A DNA stretch of 64,000 nucleotides, taken from Cyanobium sp. CH-040 (lineage in GTDB: Bacteria; Cyanobacteriota; Cyanobacteriia; PCC-6307; Cyanobiaceae). Positions 38,926 to 46,584 of the stretch are shown here, piece after piece (the first letter of the stretch is position 1; every line of letters starts with the position of its first letter). The stretch lies in NCBI RefSeq assembly GCF_024346135.1, contig NZ_JAGQCJ010000003.1, positions 124,001 to 188,000 on the forward strand, given 5' to 3'. The position numbers and the translations under genes were made by a program. The notes beneath the pieces are model-generated. The model had not been told where the DNA came from. It worked only from the letters and a program-made list of their open reading frames with translations, and did no database searches.

Positions 38926-39858
38926 TTGGCTCAGCAACGCAGGGGAATCATCCTGGCCGGCGGCAGCGGCACCCGGCTGCACCCGATCACGGTGGGCGTG
39001 AGCAAGCAGCTCCTGCCCGTGTATGACAAGCCGATGATCTATTACCCGCTGAGCACGCTGATGCTGGCGGGCATCCGCGAGGTGCTGATCATCACCACCC
39101 CCCACGACCAGCCGGCCTTCGAGCGGCTGCTGGGTGACGGCGGCGCCTGGGGGATGACCATCCGCTACGCGGTGCAGCCCAGCCCGGACGGGCTGGCCCA
39201 GGCGTTCCTGATCGGCGCCGAGTTTCTCGCCGGCGCGCCGGCGGCGCTGGTGCTGGGCGACAACCTCTTCCACGGCCACGACCTCGTGCCCCAGCTGCAG
39301 GGCAGCAACGGCTGCGGCGACGCCGCCACGGTGTTCGCCTATCCGGTGCGTGACCCGGAGCGCTACGGGGTGGTGGAGTTCGCCGCCGACGGCCGCGTGC
39401 TGAGCATCGAGGAGAAACCGGCCCGGCCCAAGTCGCGCTATGCGGTGACGGGGCTCTACTTCTATGACGCCTCGGTGGTGGAGCGGGCGCGGCGGGTGCG
39501 GCCCTCGGCGCGGGGGGAGCTGGAGATCACCGACCTCAACCGCCAGTACCTGGAGGAGGGGCTGCTGCGGGTGGAGCTGATGGGCCGGGGCATGGCCTGG
39601 CTCGACACCGGCACCTGCGACTCCCTGCACGAGGCAGCCAGTTACATCCGCACCCTGGAGCACCGCCAGGGCCTGAAGGTGGGCTGCCCGGAGGAGGTGG
39701 CCTGGCGGATGGGCTGGATCGACGGCGTCCAGCTGGAGCGGCTGGCCGAGCCGCTGCGCAAGAGCGGCTACGGCGACTACCTGTTGCGCTGCCTGAACGA
39801 GTGCGGCAGCGACCACCGCGCCCTGCAGGCGAGTCTGGAGGTGGGTCATGGAGGCTGA
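38926..39858 (+). CDS. rfbA: Glucose-1-phosphate thymidylyltransferase
   Basis: This makes dTDP-glucose, the first step to dTDP-L-rhamnose. The nucleotide-binding [18 protein letters not shown] and the [18 protein letters not shown] segment are diagnostic, and the length of 310 residues is normal with all conserved blocks ([37 protein letters not shown]) visible. The start is TTG at 38926. rfbC begins 11 bp before its end, so the two are coupled. Confidence 0.97.
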   Translation: MAQQRRGIILAGGSGTRLHPITVGVSKQLLPVYDKPMIYYPLSTLMLAGIREVLIITTPHDQPAFERLLGDGGAWGMTIRYAVQPSPDGLAQAFLIGAEFLAGAPAALVLGDNLFHGHDLVPQLQGSNGCGDAATVFAYPVRDPERYGVVEFAADGRVLSIEEKPARPKSRYAVTGLYFYDASVVERARRVRPSARGELEITDLNRQYLEEGLLRVELMGRGMAWLDTGTCDSLHEAASYIRTLEHRQGLKVGCPEEVAWRMGWIDGVQLERLAEPLRKSGYGDYLLRCLNECGSDHRALQASLEVGHGG

Positions 39859-40450
39859 ACGGCTGAGGACGGCGGCCGGGGTGGAGCTGGAGGGGCCGCT
39901 GCTGCTCACGCCGCAGGTGTTCGGCGACGCGCGCGGCTTCTTCTACGAGAGCTGGAACCAGCGGGCCTTCGCCGCCGCCGCGGGCCCCACCGAGTTCGTG
40001 CAGGACAACCACTCGCGCTCGGCGGCGGGCGTGCTGCGGGGCCTGCACTACCAGCTGCCGCCCCATCCCCAGGGCAAGCTGGTGCGCTGCGTGCTGGGCG
40101 CGATCTTCGATGTGGCGGTGGACATCCGCCGCGCCTCGCCCACCTTCGGCCAGTGGGTGGGGGCCGAGCTGAGCGCCGGGAACCGGGCCCAGCTGTGGGT
40201 GCCGGCGGGCTTCGCCCACGGTTTCCTCACCCTCAGCGAGCACGCCGAGGTGCTCTACAAGACCACCGACTTCTGGAGCCGCGACTGCGAGCGCTCGCTG
40301 CGCTGGGACGACCCGCAGCTGGCGATCGCCTGGCCCCTGGAGCGCCTGGCCGGCACCTCCGCCCAGTCCATTGGCCCCCAGCTGAGCGCCAAGGACGCCG
40401 AGGCGCCAAGTTTCGCCGAGGTGGTGGCGGCCGGGGAGGTGTTCGCGTGA
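39848..40450 (+). CDS. rfbC: dTDP-4-dehydrorhamnose 3,5-epimerase
   Basis: This cupin epimerase has [32 protein letters not shown] (with the catalytic histidine) and [20 protein letters not shown] in 200 residues. It starts 11 bp inside the rfbA 3' end. Downstream, the expected partner rfbD is separated by a reverse-oriented hicAB pair. rfbC ends 6 bp before the end of hicB. Confidence 0.97.
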   Translation: MEAERLRTAAGVELEGPLLLTPQVFGDARGFFYESWNQRAFAAAAGPTEFVQDNHSRSAAGVLRGLHYQLPPHPQGKLVRCVLGAIFDVAVDIRRASPTFGQWVGAELSAGNRAQLWVPAGFAHGFLTLSEHAEVLYKTTDFWSRDCERSLRWDDPQLAIAWPLERLAGTSAQSIGPQLSAKDAEAPSFAEVVAAGEVFA

Positions 40451-40456
40451 GCTCGT

Positions 40457-40669
40457 CTACACCGTCACGGTGGTCACGCTGGTGCGCTGCACCGGCGTCG
40501 GTTGGGCATCGTCTTCGAGGCCTTCGAGGTGGAACGCAATCGCGGCGCGGATCTGGTCCAGCACCTGCTCCTGGCTTTCTCCAGTGGCCACACATCCAGG
40601 CAAATCCGGCACATAGGCCGAAAAGTTGCCCTCAGCCCGCTCGATCACAACGGCAAAGGATTGGCTCAT
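40457..40669 (-). CDS. hicB: HicB-family antitoxin
   Basis: The 70-residue protein has the HicB partial RNase-H-like fold: FAVVIERAEGNFSAYVPDLPG, then CVATGESQEQVLDQIRAAIAFHLEGL. No DNA-binding C-terminal domain is present, so it is the short HicB form. It overlaps the upstream hicA stop by 4 bases (ATGA). It would neutralise HicA by direct binding. Confidence 0.9.
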   Translation of the reverse strand: MSQSFAVVIERAEGNFSAYVPDLPGCVATGESQEQVLDQIRAAIAFHLEGLEDDAQPTPVQRTSVTTVTV

Positions 40670-40857
40670 GGCAGAGACAGACCAGATTGTTTCGCGATGC
40701 TTTTCAGAGTGCCGAGTGCCAGCTCATCGCTGAGCTTCCCCGCAACCGTAACGCGACCTGGGCGCTGGGGATGCTTGAACTGCCGATGACTGCCTCGCGT
40801 GCCCACCACAAACCAGCCCTCGCGTTCCAGCCGCCGGATGACCTCCCCGACCTTCAT
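40666..40857 (-). CDS. hicA: HicA-family mRNA interferase toxin
   Basis: The 63-residue protein has the dsRNA-binding-like HicA fold with the catalytic histidine in GSHRQFKHP and the C-terminal KLSDELALGTLKSIAKQSGL. HicA toxins cut mRNA and tmRNA. The hicA-hicB order is typical. The pair lies between rfbC and rfbD in the opposite orientation, an insertion into a normally contiguous operon. A weak inverted repeat TCAC-AACC-GTGA (about 40902-40913) lies upstream of the start. Confidence 0.9.
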   Translation of the reverse strand: MKVGEVIRRLEREGWFVVGTRGSHRQFKHPQRPGRVTVAGKLSDELALGTLKSIAKQSGLSLP

Positions 40858-40946
40858 CCCGGTCTGCCCAGACCCCGTCAGCTTCCCTGTGGCCAGGTGG
40901 CAGTCACAACCGTGAAATCACCGAGGCTTCGCTGGGGGAACCAGCG

Positions 40947-41939
40947 ATGAGAGTCCTGCTCACCGGCGCCGCCGGCCAGCTCGGCCAGGCCCTGCGCCAG
41001 CGGGTTCCGGAGGGGGTGGAGCTGATCGCCACCAGCCGGAATGGCGGGGCTGACGGCACGGGCGGCGGGACTGCACTCGGGAATGAACTGCTGCCGCTGG
41101 ATCTGGCCGATGCCGACGCCTGCCGGGCGGCGGTGCGGAAGCACCGCCCCGACTGGGTGCTCAACGCCGGCGCCTACACGGCGGTGGACCGGGCCGAGAG
41201 CGAACCGGAGCTGGCCCGGGCGGTGAACGCCGGCGCGCCGCGGGCCTTCGCCGAAGCCCTGGCGGAGACGGGCGGCCGGCTGCTGCAGGTGAGCACCGAC
41301 TTCGTGTTCGACGGCCGCCAGGGCAGCCCCTACCGGCCGGAGCAGCCGCGCCGGCCCCTGGGGGTGTACGGCGCCAGCAAGGCGGCCGGCGAGGAGGCGG
41401 TGGAGCAGGTGCTGGGGGGGAGTGCCGATGCCGGTGGTGGAGTCCGGGGCGTGATCCTGCGCACCAGCTGGGTGATGGGTCCGGTGGGGAAGAACTTCGC
41501 GCGCACGCTGCTGCGGCTGCACCGCGAGCGGGGTGCCGGTGGCCCGCCGATCGGCGTGGTGGCCGACCAGGTGGGCTGTCCCACCAGCACCCTCACCCTG
41601 GCTGAGGCCTGCTGGCGGCTGATCACGCGTGCCGAGTCGCTTGCCGCCACCCAGGCTGGCGCGACCCTGCCGCCGGTGCTGCACTGGAGCGACGCCGGTG
41701 CCGCCAGCTGGTATGACGTGGCCGTGGCGGTGGGCGACCTGGGGCTGGAGCTGGGGCTGCTGGAGCAGGCCGCGCCGGTGAAGCCGATCACGACCGCCGA
41801 GTATCCGCTGCCGGCACCGCGCCCCAGCTACTCCTTGCTGGACTGCAGCGGCACGCGGCAACTGCTGGAGCTGGATCCCCTGCACTGGCGTGTCGCCCTG
41901 CGGGAGGTGCTGCGGCAGGTGCTGGGGGCGTTGCCATGA
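40947..41939 (+). CDS. rfbD: dTDP-4-dehydrorhamnose reductase
   Basis: The last step to dTDP-L-rhamnose. MRVLLTGAAGQLGQALRQR is the NADP site; STDFVFDGRQGSPYRPEQ and the YGASKAAGEEAV (YxxxK) motif are present. The length of 330 residues is slightly above the family average because of small Gly-rich insertions (around residues 32-45 and 155-165). hicAB separates it from rfbC, so it needs its own promoter or read-through. Confidence 0.96.
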   Translation: MRVLLTGAAGQLGQALRQRVPEGVELIATSRNGGADGTGGGTALGNELLPLDLADADACRAAVRKHRPDWVLNAGAYTAVDRAESEPELARAVNAGAPRAFAEALAETGGRLLQVSTDFVFDGRQGSPYRPEQPRRPLGVYGASKAAGEEAVEQVLGGSADAGGGVRGVILRTSWVMGPVGKNFARTLLRLHRERGAGGPPIGVVADQVGCPTSTLTLAEACWRLITRAESLAATQAGATLPPVLHWSDAGAASWYDVAVAVGDLGLELGLLEQAAPVKPITTAEYPLPAPRPSYSLLDCSGTRQLLELDPLHWRVALREVLRQVLGALP

Positions 41940-42044
41940 ACGCGGTGGGATGATCAGCGCTGTGTCGAGATCCAGGTTGCTGCCAGGTGCATCACAGGCC
42001 TGGCTGGCGGTAGAGATCAGCCAACTCCGGGCTGTTGAGCAGGT

Positions 42045-42326
42045 TCAGCAGTCGTTGGAGCTTGCGTCGGTTGTTGGGGCTGGGGTCGAGCTCGAAGGCA
42101 AGCCGGCCTCGATCAAGTCGAGCTCGGATTCGATCCAGGCGAGAATTGCGTTGTCTTTCCTCAGCTGCTCGGCTTGCTTCCTGGCTTCGGCAAGCCTCAT
42201 CTCGACGTCGGGATCGCGACGCCAGTTGAGCGTCGACAAGAACGAGCGGAAGCGAGAGCGCGATGAGCCAGACGCCCCATTGCTGGGGCAGGACGATTCG
42301 GCGGTGGGGGACGTTGATGTGGTCAA
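42045..42326 (-). CDS. Hypothetical coiled-coil protein (reading frame uncertain)
   Basis: This 93-residue frame starts at TTG overlapping the stop of the small upstream gene (TTGA). Its middle part is a charged helix (EMRLAEARKQAEQLRKDNAI) with high-GC third codon positions, which supports this frame there. A second frame on the same strand (41992-42345, 117 residues) also stays open. It has a hydrophobic N-terminal stretch (WGVWLIALSLPLVLVDAQL) and a plausible Leu/Asn-rich C-terminus. Either could be real, or one gene may have suffered two compensating frameshifts. Function unknown. Confidence 0.4.
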   Translation of the reverse strand: MTTSTSPTAESSCPSNGASGSSRSRFRSFLSTLNWRRDPDVEMRLAEARKQAEQLRKDNAILAWIESELDLIEAGLPSSSTPAPTTDASSNDC

Positions 42327-42475
42327 TAGGAGGAGAACAGGGCAATCAGGCCAACGACGGCGCCAAACAGGGTTTCCACGACGGCCTGGATGTCGAAGCC
42401 CAGCCAGCGCCAGGCCTTGGGAACCGCCCCATGGGCAGCTGTTGCCGAATCCACACCACCAGATGATCCATCCAC
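42323..42475 (-). CDS. Small membrane-anchored hypothetical protein, 50 residues
   Basis: A GTG-started frame of 50 codons gives a Gly/Ser/Ala-rich start, the segment VPKAWRWLGFDIQAVVETL and a C-terminal membrane helix (LFGAVVGLIALFSSY). Third positions are GC-rich in the second half. Its TGA stop overlaps the next start on the same strand, suggesting a two-gene unit. There is no known family. Confidence 0.4.
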   Translation of the reverse strand: MDGSSGGVDSATAAHGAVPKAWRWLGFDIQAVVETLFGAVVGLIALFSSY

Positions 42476-42513
42476 CCTAAGAAGTCCAGGCCCCCAGGAA
42501 GCAACGCCCCTCT

Positions 42514-42527
42514 AGTACATGTGTACC
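42514..42527. promoter_or_regulatory. LexA/SOS-box-like site upstream of rfbB
   Basis: AGTACATGTGTACC fits the cyanobacterial LexA consensus RGTACNNNDGTWCB at every position. It lies 47 bp before the chosen rfbB ATG. A chance match is possible, and rfbB is not a known SOS gene. Confidence 0.4.
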
Positions 42528-42574
42528 GCTGTGCGCAGCCTGTCCTCCTGTCTGTGACCCGCTCAACGCCCTCC

Positions 42575-43756
42575 ATGGCCGCCGCTCCCGTACCGATGTC
42601 CGTCTCGCCAGCTCCATCCCCCACCCCCGCCGCCCTGCTGGCCGGCCGCCGCCGCGTGCTGGTGACCGGCGGCGCCGGCTTCATCGGCGGGGCGCTCGTG
42701 CGGCGGTTGCTGGCCGAGAGCGAGGCGCTGGTGTTCAACCTCGACAAGTGCGGCTACGCCAGCGACCTCACCAGCATCGAGGCGCTGTTGGCGGATCTGG
42801 GGCCACGCGGCGTGACCGCCCAGGGGGAACCGCGCCACCAGCTGCTGCGGGTGGACCTCACCGATGGCGAGGCCACGGCGGCGGCGGTGCGCCAGGCCGA
42901 TCCGGATCTGGTGCTGCACCTGGCGGCCGAGAGCCATGTGGACCGCTCGATCGAGGGACCGGGGGCGTTCATCGAGAGCAACGTGAGCGGCACCTTCCAC
43001 CTGCTGCAGGCGGTGCGGGCCCACTGGGAGGGTCTGGACGAGGAACGCCGCGCCGGCTTCCGCTTCCACCACATCAGCACCGATGAGGTGTTCGGCTCGC
43101 TGGGGGACACGGGCCGCTTCTCGGAAACCACCGCCTACGACCCGCGCAGTCCGTATTCGGCCAGCAAGGCGGCCAGCGACCATCTGGTGAACGCCTGGCA
43201 CCACACCTACGGCCTGCCGGTGGTGCTCACCAACTGCAGCAACAACTACGGCCCCTGGCAGTTCCCCGAGAAGCTGATCCCGGTGGTGATCCTCAAGGCG
43301 GCGGCGGGCGAGCCGATCCCCCTCTACGGCGACGGCGCCAACGTGCGCGACTGGCTCTACGTGGACGACCACGTGGACGCCCTGCTGCTGGCAGCCTGCC
43401 GCGGCCGGCTCGGCCAGAGCTACTGCGTGGGCGGGCATGGCGAGCGCACCAACAAGCAGGTGGTGACGGCGATCTGCGCCCTGCTCGATGAGCTGCGCCC
43501 CGCCGGCGCCCCCCACGCGCGCCTGATCACGCCGGTGACGGACCGTCCGGGCCACGACCGCCGCTACGCCATCGATCCGGCCCGCATCAGCGGCGAGCTG
43601 GGCTGGCAGCCGCGCCACAGCTTCGAGCAGGGGCTAGAGGCCACGGTGCGCTGGACCCTGGAGCACCAGGACTGGTGCGCGCAGGTGCGCGAGCGGGGCG
43701 GCTACACCGGCGGGCGGCTGGGGCTGGTGGAGTCAAGAAACTCGGCGACGGTCTGA
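42575..43756 (+). CDS. rfbB: dTDP-glucose 4,6-dehydratase
   Basis: The second step to dTDP-rhamnose. RRVLVTGGAGFIGGALVRRLL binds NAD, HISTDEVFGSLGD carries the catalytic TDE, and SPYSASKAASDHLV has YxxxK. The Ala/Pro-rich N-terminus is loose: ATG at 42575 is chosen, and 42596 or an upstream GTG at 42521 is possible. The C-terminal tail (SRNSATV) overlaps a convergent toxin remnant and may be a new end. It is separated from rfbD by an unrelated two-gene unit on the other strand. Confidence 0.96.
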   Translation: MAAAPVPMSVSPAPSPTPAALLAGRRRVLVTGGAGFIGGALVRRLLAESEALVFNLDKCGYASDLTSIEALLADLGPRGVTAQGEPRHQLLRVDLTDGEATAAAVRQADPDLVLHLAAESHVDRSIEGPGAFIESNVSGTFHLLQAVRAHWEGLDEERRAGFRFHHISTDEVFGSLGDTGRFSETTAYDPRSPYSASKAASDHLVNAWHHTYGLPVVLTNCSNNYGPWQFPEKLIPVVILKAAAGEPIPLYGDGANVRDWLYVDDHVDALLLAACRGRLGQSYCVGGHGERTNKQVVTAICALLDELRPAGAPHARLITPVTDRPGHDRRYAIDPARISGELGWQPRHSFEQGLEATVRWTLEHQDWCAQVRERGGYTGGRLGLVESRNSATV

Positions 43757-43998
43757 ATCACAAGGCCTTGCGCCATCTCCGGGGCGTTCATGAGAAAGCC
43801 GACGTCACGAATGTCGCCGGTGAGCAACACATCGGCTTTGCATGCATGGGCACCTCGATAGATGGGCCAATCTTTCTCTGGCAGGCCTGATGGGCACGGC
43901 ACAGAGGTGTCGTCTCCCACCAGGCGGATGGTCTGCATCTGGCGGCTGAATTCGACCAGTTGGTGTGGAGCTTTCCATTCCAGATTGCGCCGTGCCTA
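43702..43998 (-). pseudogene. PIN-domain toxin remnant lacking its N-terminal half
   Basis: The frame directly after the antitoxin stop (TGA TAG) reads ARRNLEWKAPHQLVEF, then LPEKDWPIYRGAHACKADVLLTGD and a C-terminal EFLDS, which is the second half of a PIN nuclease. The first conserved aspartate (MxxxLDTN-type start) and about 50 N-terminal residues are missing. A later ATG at 43938 would give only 78 residues. The end overlaps the 3' end of rfbB by 55 bp. Inactive toxin is inferred. Confidence 0.65.
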
Positions 43999-44271
43999 TC
44001 AGGCCTGTTGGAGGCGCTGAAGGATCCGTTGCCGTTCTTCAGGCGTGAGCGCATCGGCCTGGTCCCAGGCGGCGATCTGATCGTCGCTGTAGTGCTCCAC
44101 CTCAAGCACTGCCGCAGGCTTGAGGCGCAGCTCTCCTTCGCACTCCTCCAGGATCACAGCACCGCCCGGTTGGATGCCGAGATGCTTGCGCATGCTGGCC
44201 GGGAGGGTGATCTGCCCTCGGCTCGACACCGTGAGCACCTCACGCTGGGAAGGCCTGGGTGCGGATGGCAT
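43999..44271 (-). CDS. AbrB/MazE-like antitoxin
   Basis: The 90-residue protein has the SpoVT-AbrB swapped-hairpin fold: VLTVSSRGQITLPASMRKHLGIQPGGAVILEE. The C-terminal half (HYSDDQIAAWDQADALTPEERQ) is the acidic toxin-binding type. It lies immediately upstream of the PIN remnant on the same strand, so it is an antitoxin whose toxin has been lost. An imperfect inverted repeat with two AATT blocks lies just upstream of its start (44277-44291). Confidence 0.82.
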   Translation of the reverse strand: MPSAPRPSQREVLTVSSRGQITLPASMRKHLGIQPGGAVILEECEGELRLKPAAVLEVEHYSDDQIAAWDQADALTPEERQRILQRLQQA

Positions 44272-44378
44272 GACTCTGAATTGCGGAATTTCAGCCTAGC
44301 CGCAGCAGCGGCGGGGTGTTCAAGATCACACCAGCCAGCCGATCAGGCGCGAGCGAAGGGCCATCAGGCGAGTGCTGA

Positions 44379-44816
44379 TCACTCCGGCGTGCCGCGACCG
44401 GAGTCCGACCCGGTGAGGCGAGGGGTTTGCAGCGGAGAGCGATTCAGGGCCAACTCCAGCACGGTTTCCAGCCGTATCACCCGACTGTTGAGCTCATCGA
44501 TGCGGCGCTGCTGCTCCTTCATCAGGCCGGCCATGGAAGCCGCACGGACTTCGGCCAGGGCGTCATCGAGCGCCGCTTCGGTGCGAGCGGTGCTGAGCTC
44601 CAGTTGCTTCAAGGCCGCCTCCAGAGCATCGGACTCTGCCTGCCGCTCCGAACCAGCGCTGGAGGCGTAGGCGGCACCCGCTTCCCGGAAAAACTGACCG
44701 AGCGAGAGGCCCAGGCCGCTGGCGCGATCGGTGTAGGTGGCTTTCTCCGTGGGCGTCATCAGGATGGCAACACGCTCCGTTGCGCGCTCACCACCGGTTT
44801 TCGGGGCCGTCGCCAT
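44379..44816 (-). CDS. Ribbon-helix-helix-like DNA-binding protein with coiled coil
   Basis: The 145-residue protein begins with a short beta-like strand and two helices (ERVAILMTPTEKATYTDRAS, LGLSLGQFFREAGAAYA), resembling RHH proteins such as plasmid MobC/ParG-type regulators. A long acidic coiled coil follows (ESDALEAALKQLELSTARTE, QQRRIDELNSRVIRLETVLE). The ATG at 44816 is preferred over a TTG at 44825. A 13-bp palindrome 19 bp upstream suggests autoregulation. No relaxase or toxin is adjacent. Function is inferred only from fold. Confidence 0.6.
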   Translation of the reverse strand: MATAPKTGGERATERVAILMTPTEKATYTDRASGLGLSLGQFFREAGAAYASSAGSERQAESDALEAALKQLELSTARTEAALDDALAEVRAASMAGLMKEQQRRIDELNSRVIRLETVLELALNRSPLQTPRLTGSDSGRGTPE

Positions 44817-44834
44817 CGGTTTCAAGCACTGTGC

Positions 44835-44847
44835 ATGTGCTGCACAT
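44835..44847. promoter_or_regulatory. 13-bp palindrome upstream of the RHH-like gene
   Basis: ATGTGC and GCACAT are perfect inverted arms around T. The site lies 19 bp upstream of the RHH-like ATG and within the divergent spacer shared with vapBC, so it is a plausible autoregulatory operator. Confidence 0.5.
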
Positions 44848-44909
44848 ACTAAGCCAGGTCAGTCACGCCAGCCAGCCGATCGCACACCGGGGCGGACAGC
44901 GCTGGCGCC

Positions 44910-44924
44910 GGTAAGATTCTTACC
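44910..44924. promoter_or_regulatory. 15-bp palindrome upstream of vapBC
   Basis: GGTAAGA and TCTTACC are perfect inverted arms around T. The site ends 18 bp before the vapB ATG. AbrB-type VapB proteins usually bind such palindromes to repress their own operon. Confidence 0.6.
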
Positions 44925-44942
44925 ACGCCAAATCGGTTCAGC

Positions 44943-45179
44943 ATGCGGATCACCAGCAAGGGGCAGGTCACGATTCCCCAGGCCATCCGCGAGGAGGCCG
45001 GGTTGCACCCCAACTGTGAGGTGCAGTTTCGGCTGGTGGATGGGCAGGTGGTGCTGGAGAAGGCCACTGGCCAGGCCGAGCAGCGGGGAGAGGAGGCCTT
45101 GAGGAGGCTGCGGGCCCACCGGCCCCGCCCGGGCCTGAGCACGGAGGCCATCCTGGCGCTCTGCCGCGGTGAGGTCTGA
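44943..45179 (+). CDS. vapB: VapB-type (AbrB-fold) antitoxin
   Basis: The 78-residue protein begins MRITSKGQVTIPQAIREEAG, the AbrB swapped-hairpin DNA-binding fold, and ends with a basic then amphipathic tail (LSTEAILALCRGEV) that would wrap the toxin. Its TGA shares one base with the vapC ATG (TGATG). A palindrome lies directly upstream. Confidence 0.88.
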   Translation: MRITSKGQVTIPQAIREEAGLHPNCEVQFRLVDGQVVLEKATGQAEQRGEEALRRLRAHRPRPGLSTEAILALCRGEV

Positions 45180-45610
45180 TGGCCATGGCCGCTTCGGGCG
45201 CGGTGATGGTGGATTCCTGTGTGCTGCTTGATGTGATCACCGCCGATCACCGGTGGGAATCCTGGAGCGCTGAGCAGCTGAAGCGCTCCCTGATCGCCGG
45301 CCCCGTTGCGATCAATCCGCTCATCTATGCCGAAGTGGCGTTCGCCTATGAGCGGATCGAGGCGGTGGAGGAGGTGCTGCCTCGCCACCTGTACGCCTAC
45401 TGGCCCATCCCCCGGGAAGCCGCCTTTCTGGCGGCCCGTGCCCATGCCGGTTACCGCGCCAGAGGGGGAAGCCGCCAGACGATCCTCCCCGATTTTCTGA
45501 TCGGCGCCCATGCCCTGATCGCACGCTGCCCGCTGCTGACGCGCGACGCCCGCCGCTACCGGCAGGCGATGCCCGGGCTGCGGTTGATCACGCCTGAGGG
45601 CTCCAGCTGA
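45179..45610 (+). CDS. vapC: VapC-type PIN-domain ribonuclease toxin
   Basis: The 143-residue PIN protein has all four acidic positions: VDSCVLLDV (Asp), INPLIYAEVAFAYE (Glu), ILPDFLIGAHA (Asp) and LLTRDARRYRQ (Asp). VapC toxins cleave tRNA or rRNA. The gene overlaps vapB by one base and is complete, unlike the two other PIN genes in this locus. A start two codons downstream is equally possible. Confidence 0.9.
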   Translation: MAMAASGAVMVDSCVLLDVITADHRWESWSAEQLKRSLIAGPVAINPLIYAEVAFAYERIEAVEEVLPRHLYAYWPIPREAAFLAARAHAGYRARGGSRQTILPDFLIGAHALIARCPLLTRDARRYRQAMPGLRLITPEGSS

Positions 45611-45730
45611 GTGATGCGCTCATCAGCCGAAGGCAGGGTGGGGAGCTGCTTGAATCCACTGATCTGCGGCAGCCGCTCAAGACGCTGTTTCCCGTGGTGA
45701 TCCCCAGAACGGCGACTGGTGAGGTGAGGG

Positions 45731-46552
45731 ATGGCTGCAGCAGCTGGTGAAGCCCATCGCCGAGAACGAACTGCGATCCTGATCCTGGTGGCGTTCCATC
45801 CCGCTGCCCATGAGGTGGCGCGGCTGCAAGCCTGTCTGGACCAGCTGGCTGAAGGCATCGGTTATGCCGTTGTGGTGAATGACCACCATCCGGGCGAGGC
45901 AGTCGATGCCCTGCGAGATCGGGCGGATTGCTTTCTCGCTAATCGCCAGAACCCTGGCTATGGCTGTGCTGTGAATCAGGCCATCAGGTATCTTTCCACA
46001 AAAGGATCGCTGCCTCGCTATGCGGCTGCACTGAATACGGATCTGAGCTGGCAGCCGGGCACCATCGAGCGCTTGTTCGACTGGCTCCAGCGGCACCCGG
46101 AGGTGAGCCTGGCTGTGCCCCGAATCGTGAACGAGGAAGGCATCCTGCAGCACCTGTGCAAGCGCGATCCCACGGTGCTGGCGATGTTGAGCCGTAGGTT
46201 CCTGCCGGACTGGGTGAAGCCGCGCGAATTGCGGCGTTACGACGCCTGGTATGTGATGGCTGACCACGACTACGACACCGTCTTTGATGTGCCCTACCTG
46301 AGCGGCTGCTGCATGCTGATGCGCAGTGACGCTTTTCTGAAGGTTGGGGGCTTTGACGAGAGGTTCTTCCTCTATCTCGAGGATGCGGACCTCACAAGGC
46401 GGATGGCACGAGAGGGATGCTGCGTGCACCTACCGGTGGCGGAGGTGGTGCATGGGTGGGGGCGAGGCAATTACTCCAGTCTGCGGCTGATGCTGGTGAA
46501 CCTGTTGAGTGCGTGGCGGTACTTTCGTGTCTGGGGGCTCAAGGTCTGGTGA
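45731..46552 (+). CDS. GT2-family glycosyltransferase, rhamnosyltransferase-like
   Basis: The 273-residue protein is a GT-A enzyme: ILILVAFHPAAHEVARLQAC, NQNPGYGCAVNQAI-type N-terminus, the NTD site (AALNTDLSWQPGTIERL) and SGCCMLMRSDAFLKVGGFDE followed by FFLYLEDADLTRRMAREG. These blocks resemble WbbL-like rhamnosyltransferases, fitting the rfb genes nearby. It is the only glycosyltransferase of the locus on the plus strand and faces the rest of the cluster tail to tail. Confidence 0.85.
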   Translation: MAAAAGEAHRRERTAILILVAFHPAAHEVARLQACLDQLAEGIGYAVVVNDHHPGEAVDALRDRADCFLANRQNPGYGCAVNQAIRYLSTKGSLPRYAAALNTDLSWQPGTIERLFDWLQRHPEVSLAVPRIVNEEGILQHLCKRDPTVLAMLSRRFLPDWVKPRELRRYDAWYVMADHDYDTVFDVPYLSGCCMLMRSDAFLKVGGFDERFFLYLEDADLTRRMAREGCCVHLPVAEVVHGWGRGNYSSLRLMLVNLLSAWRYFRVWGLKVW

Positions 46553-46584
46553 GTGTCTGATCCCTACCTTGGATGGTGGGAATC

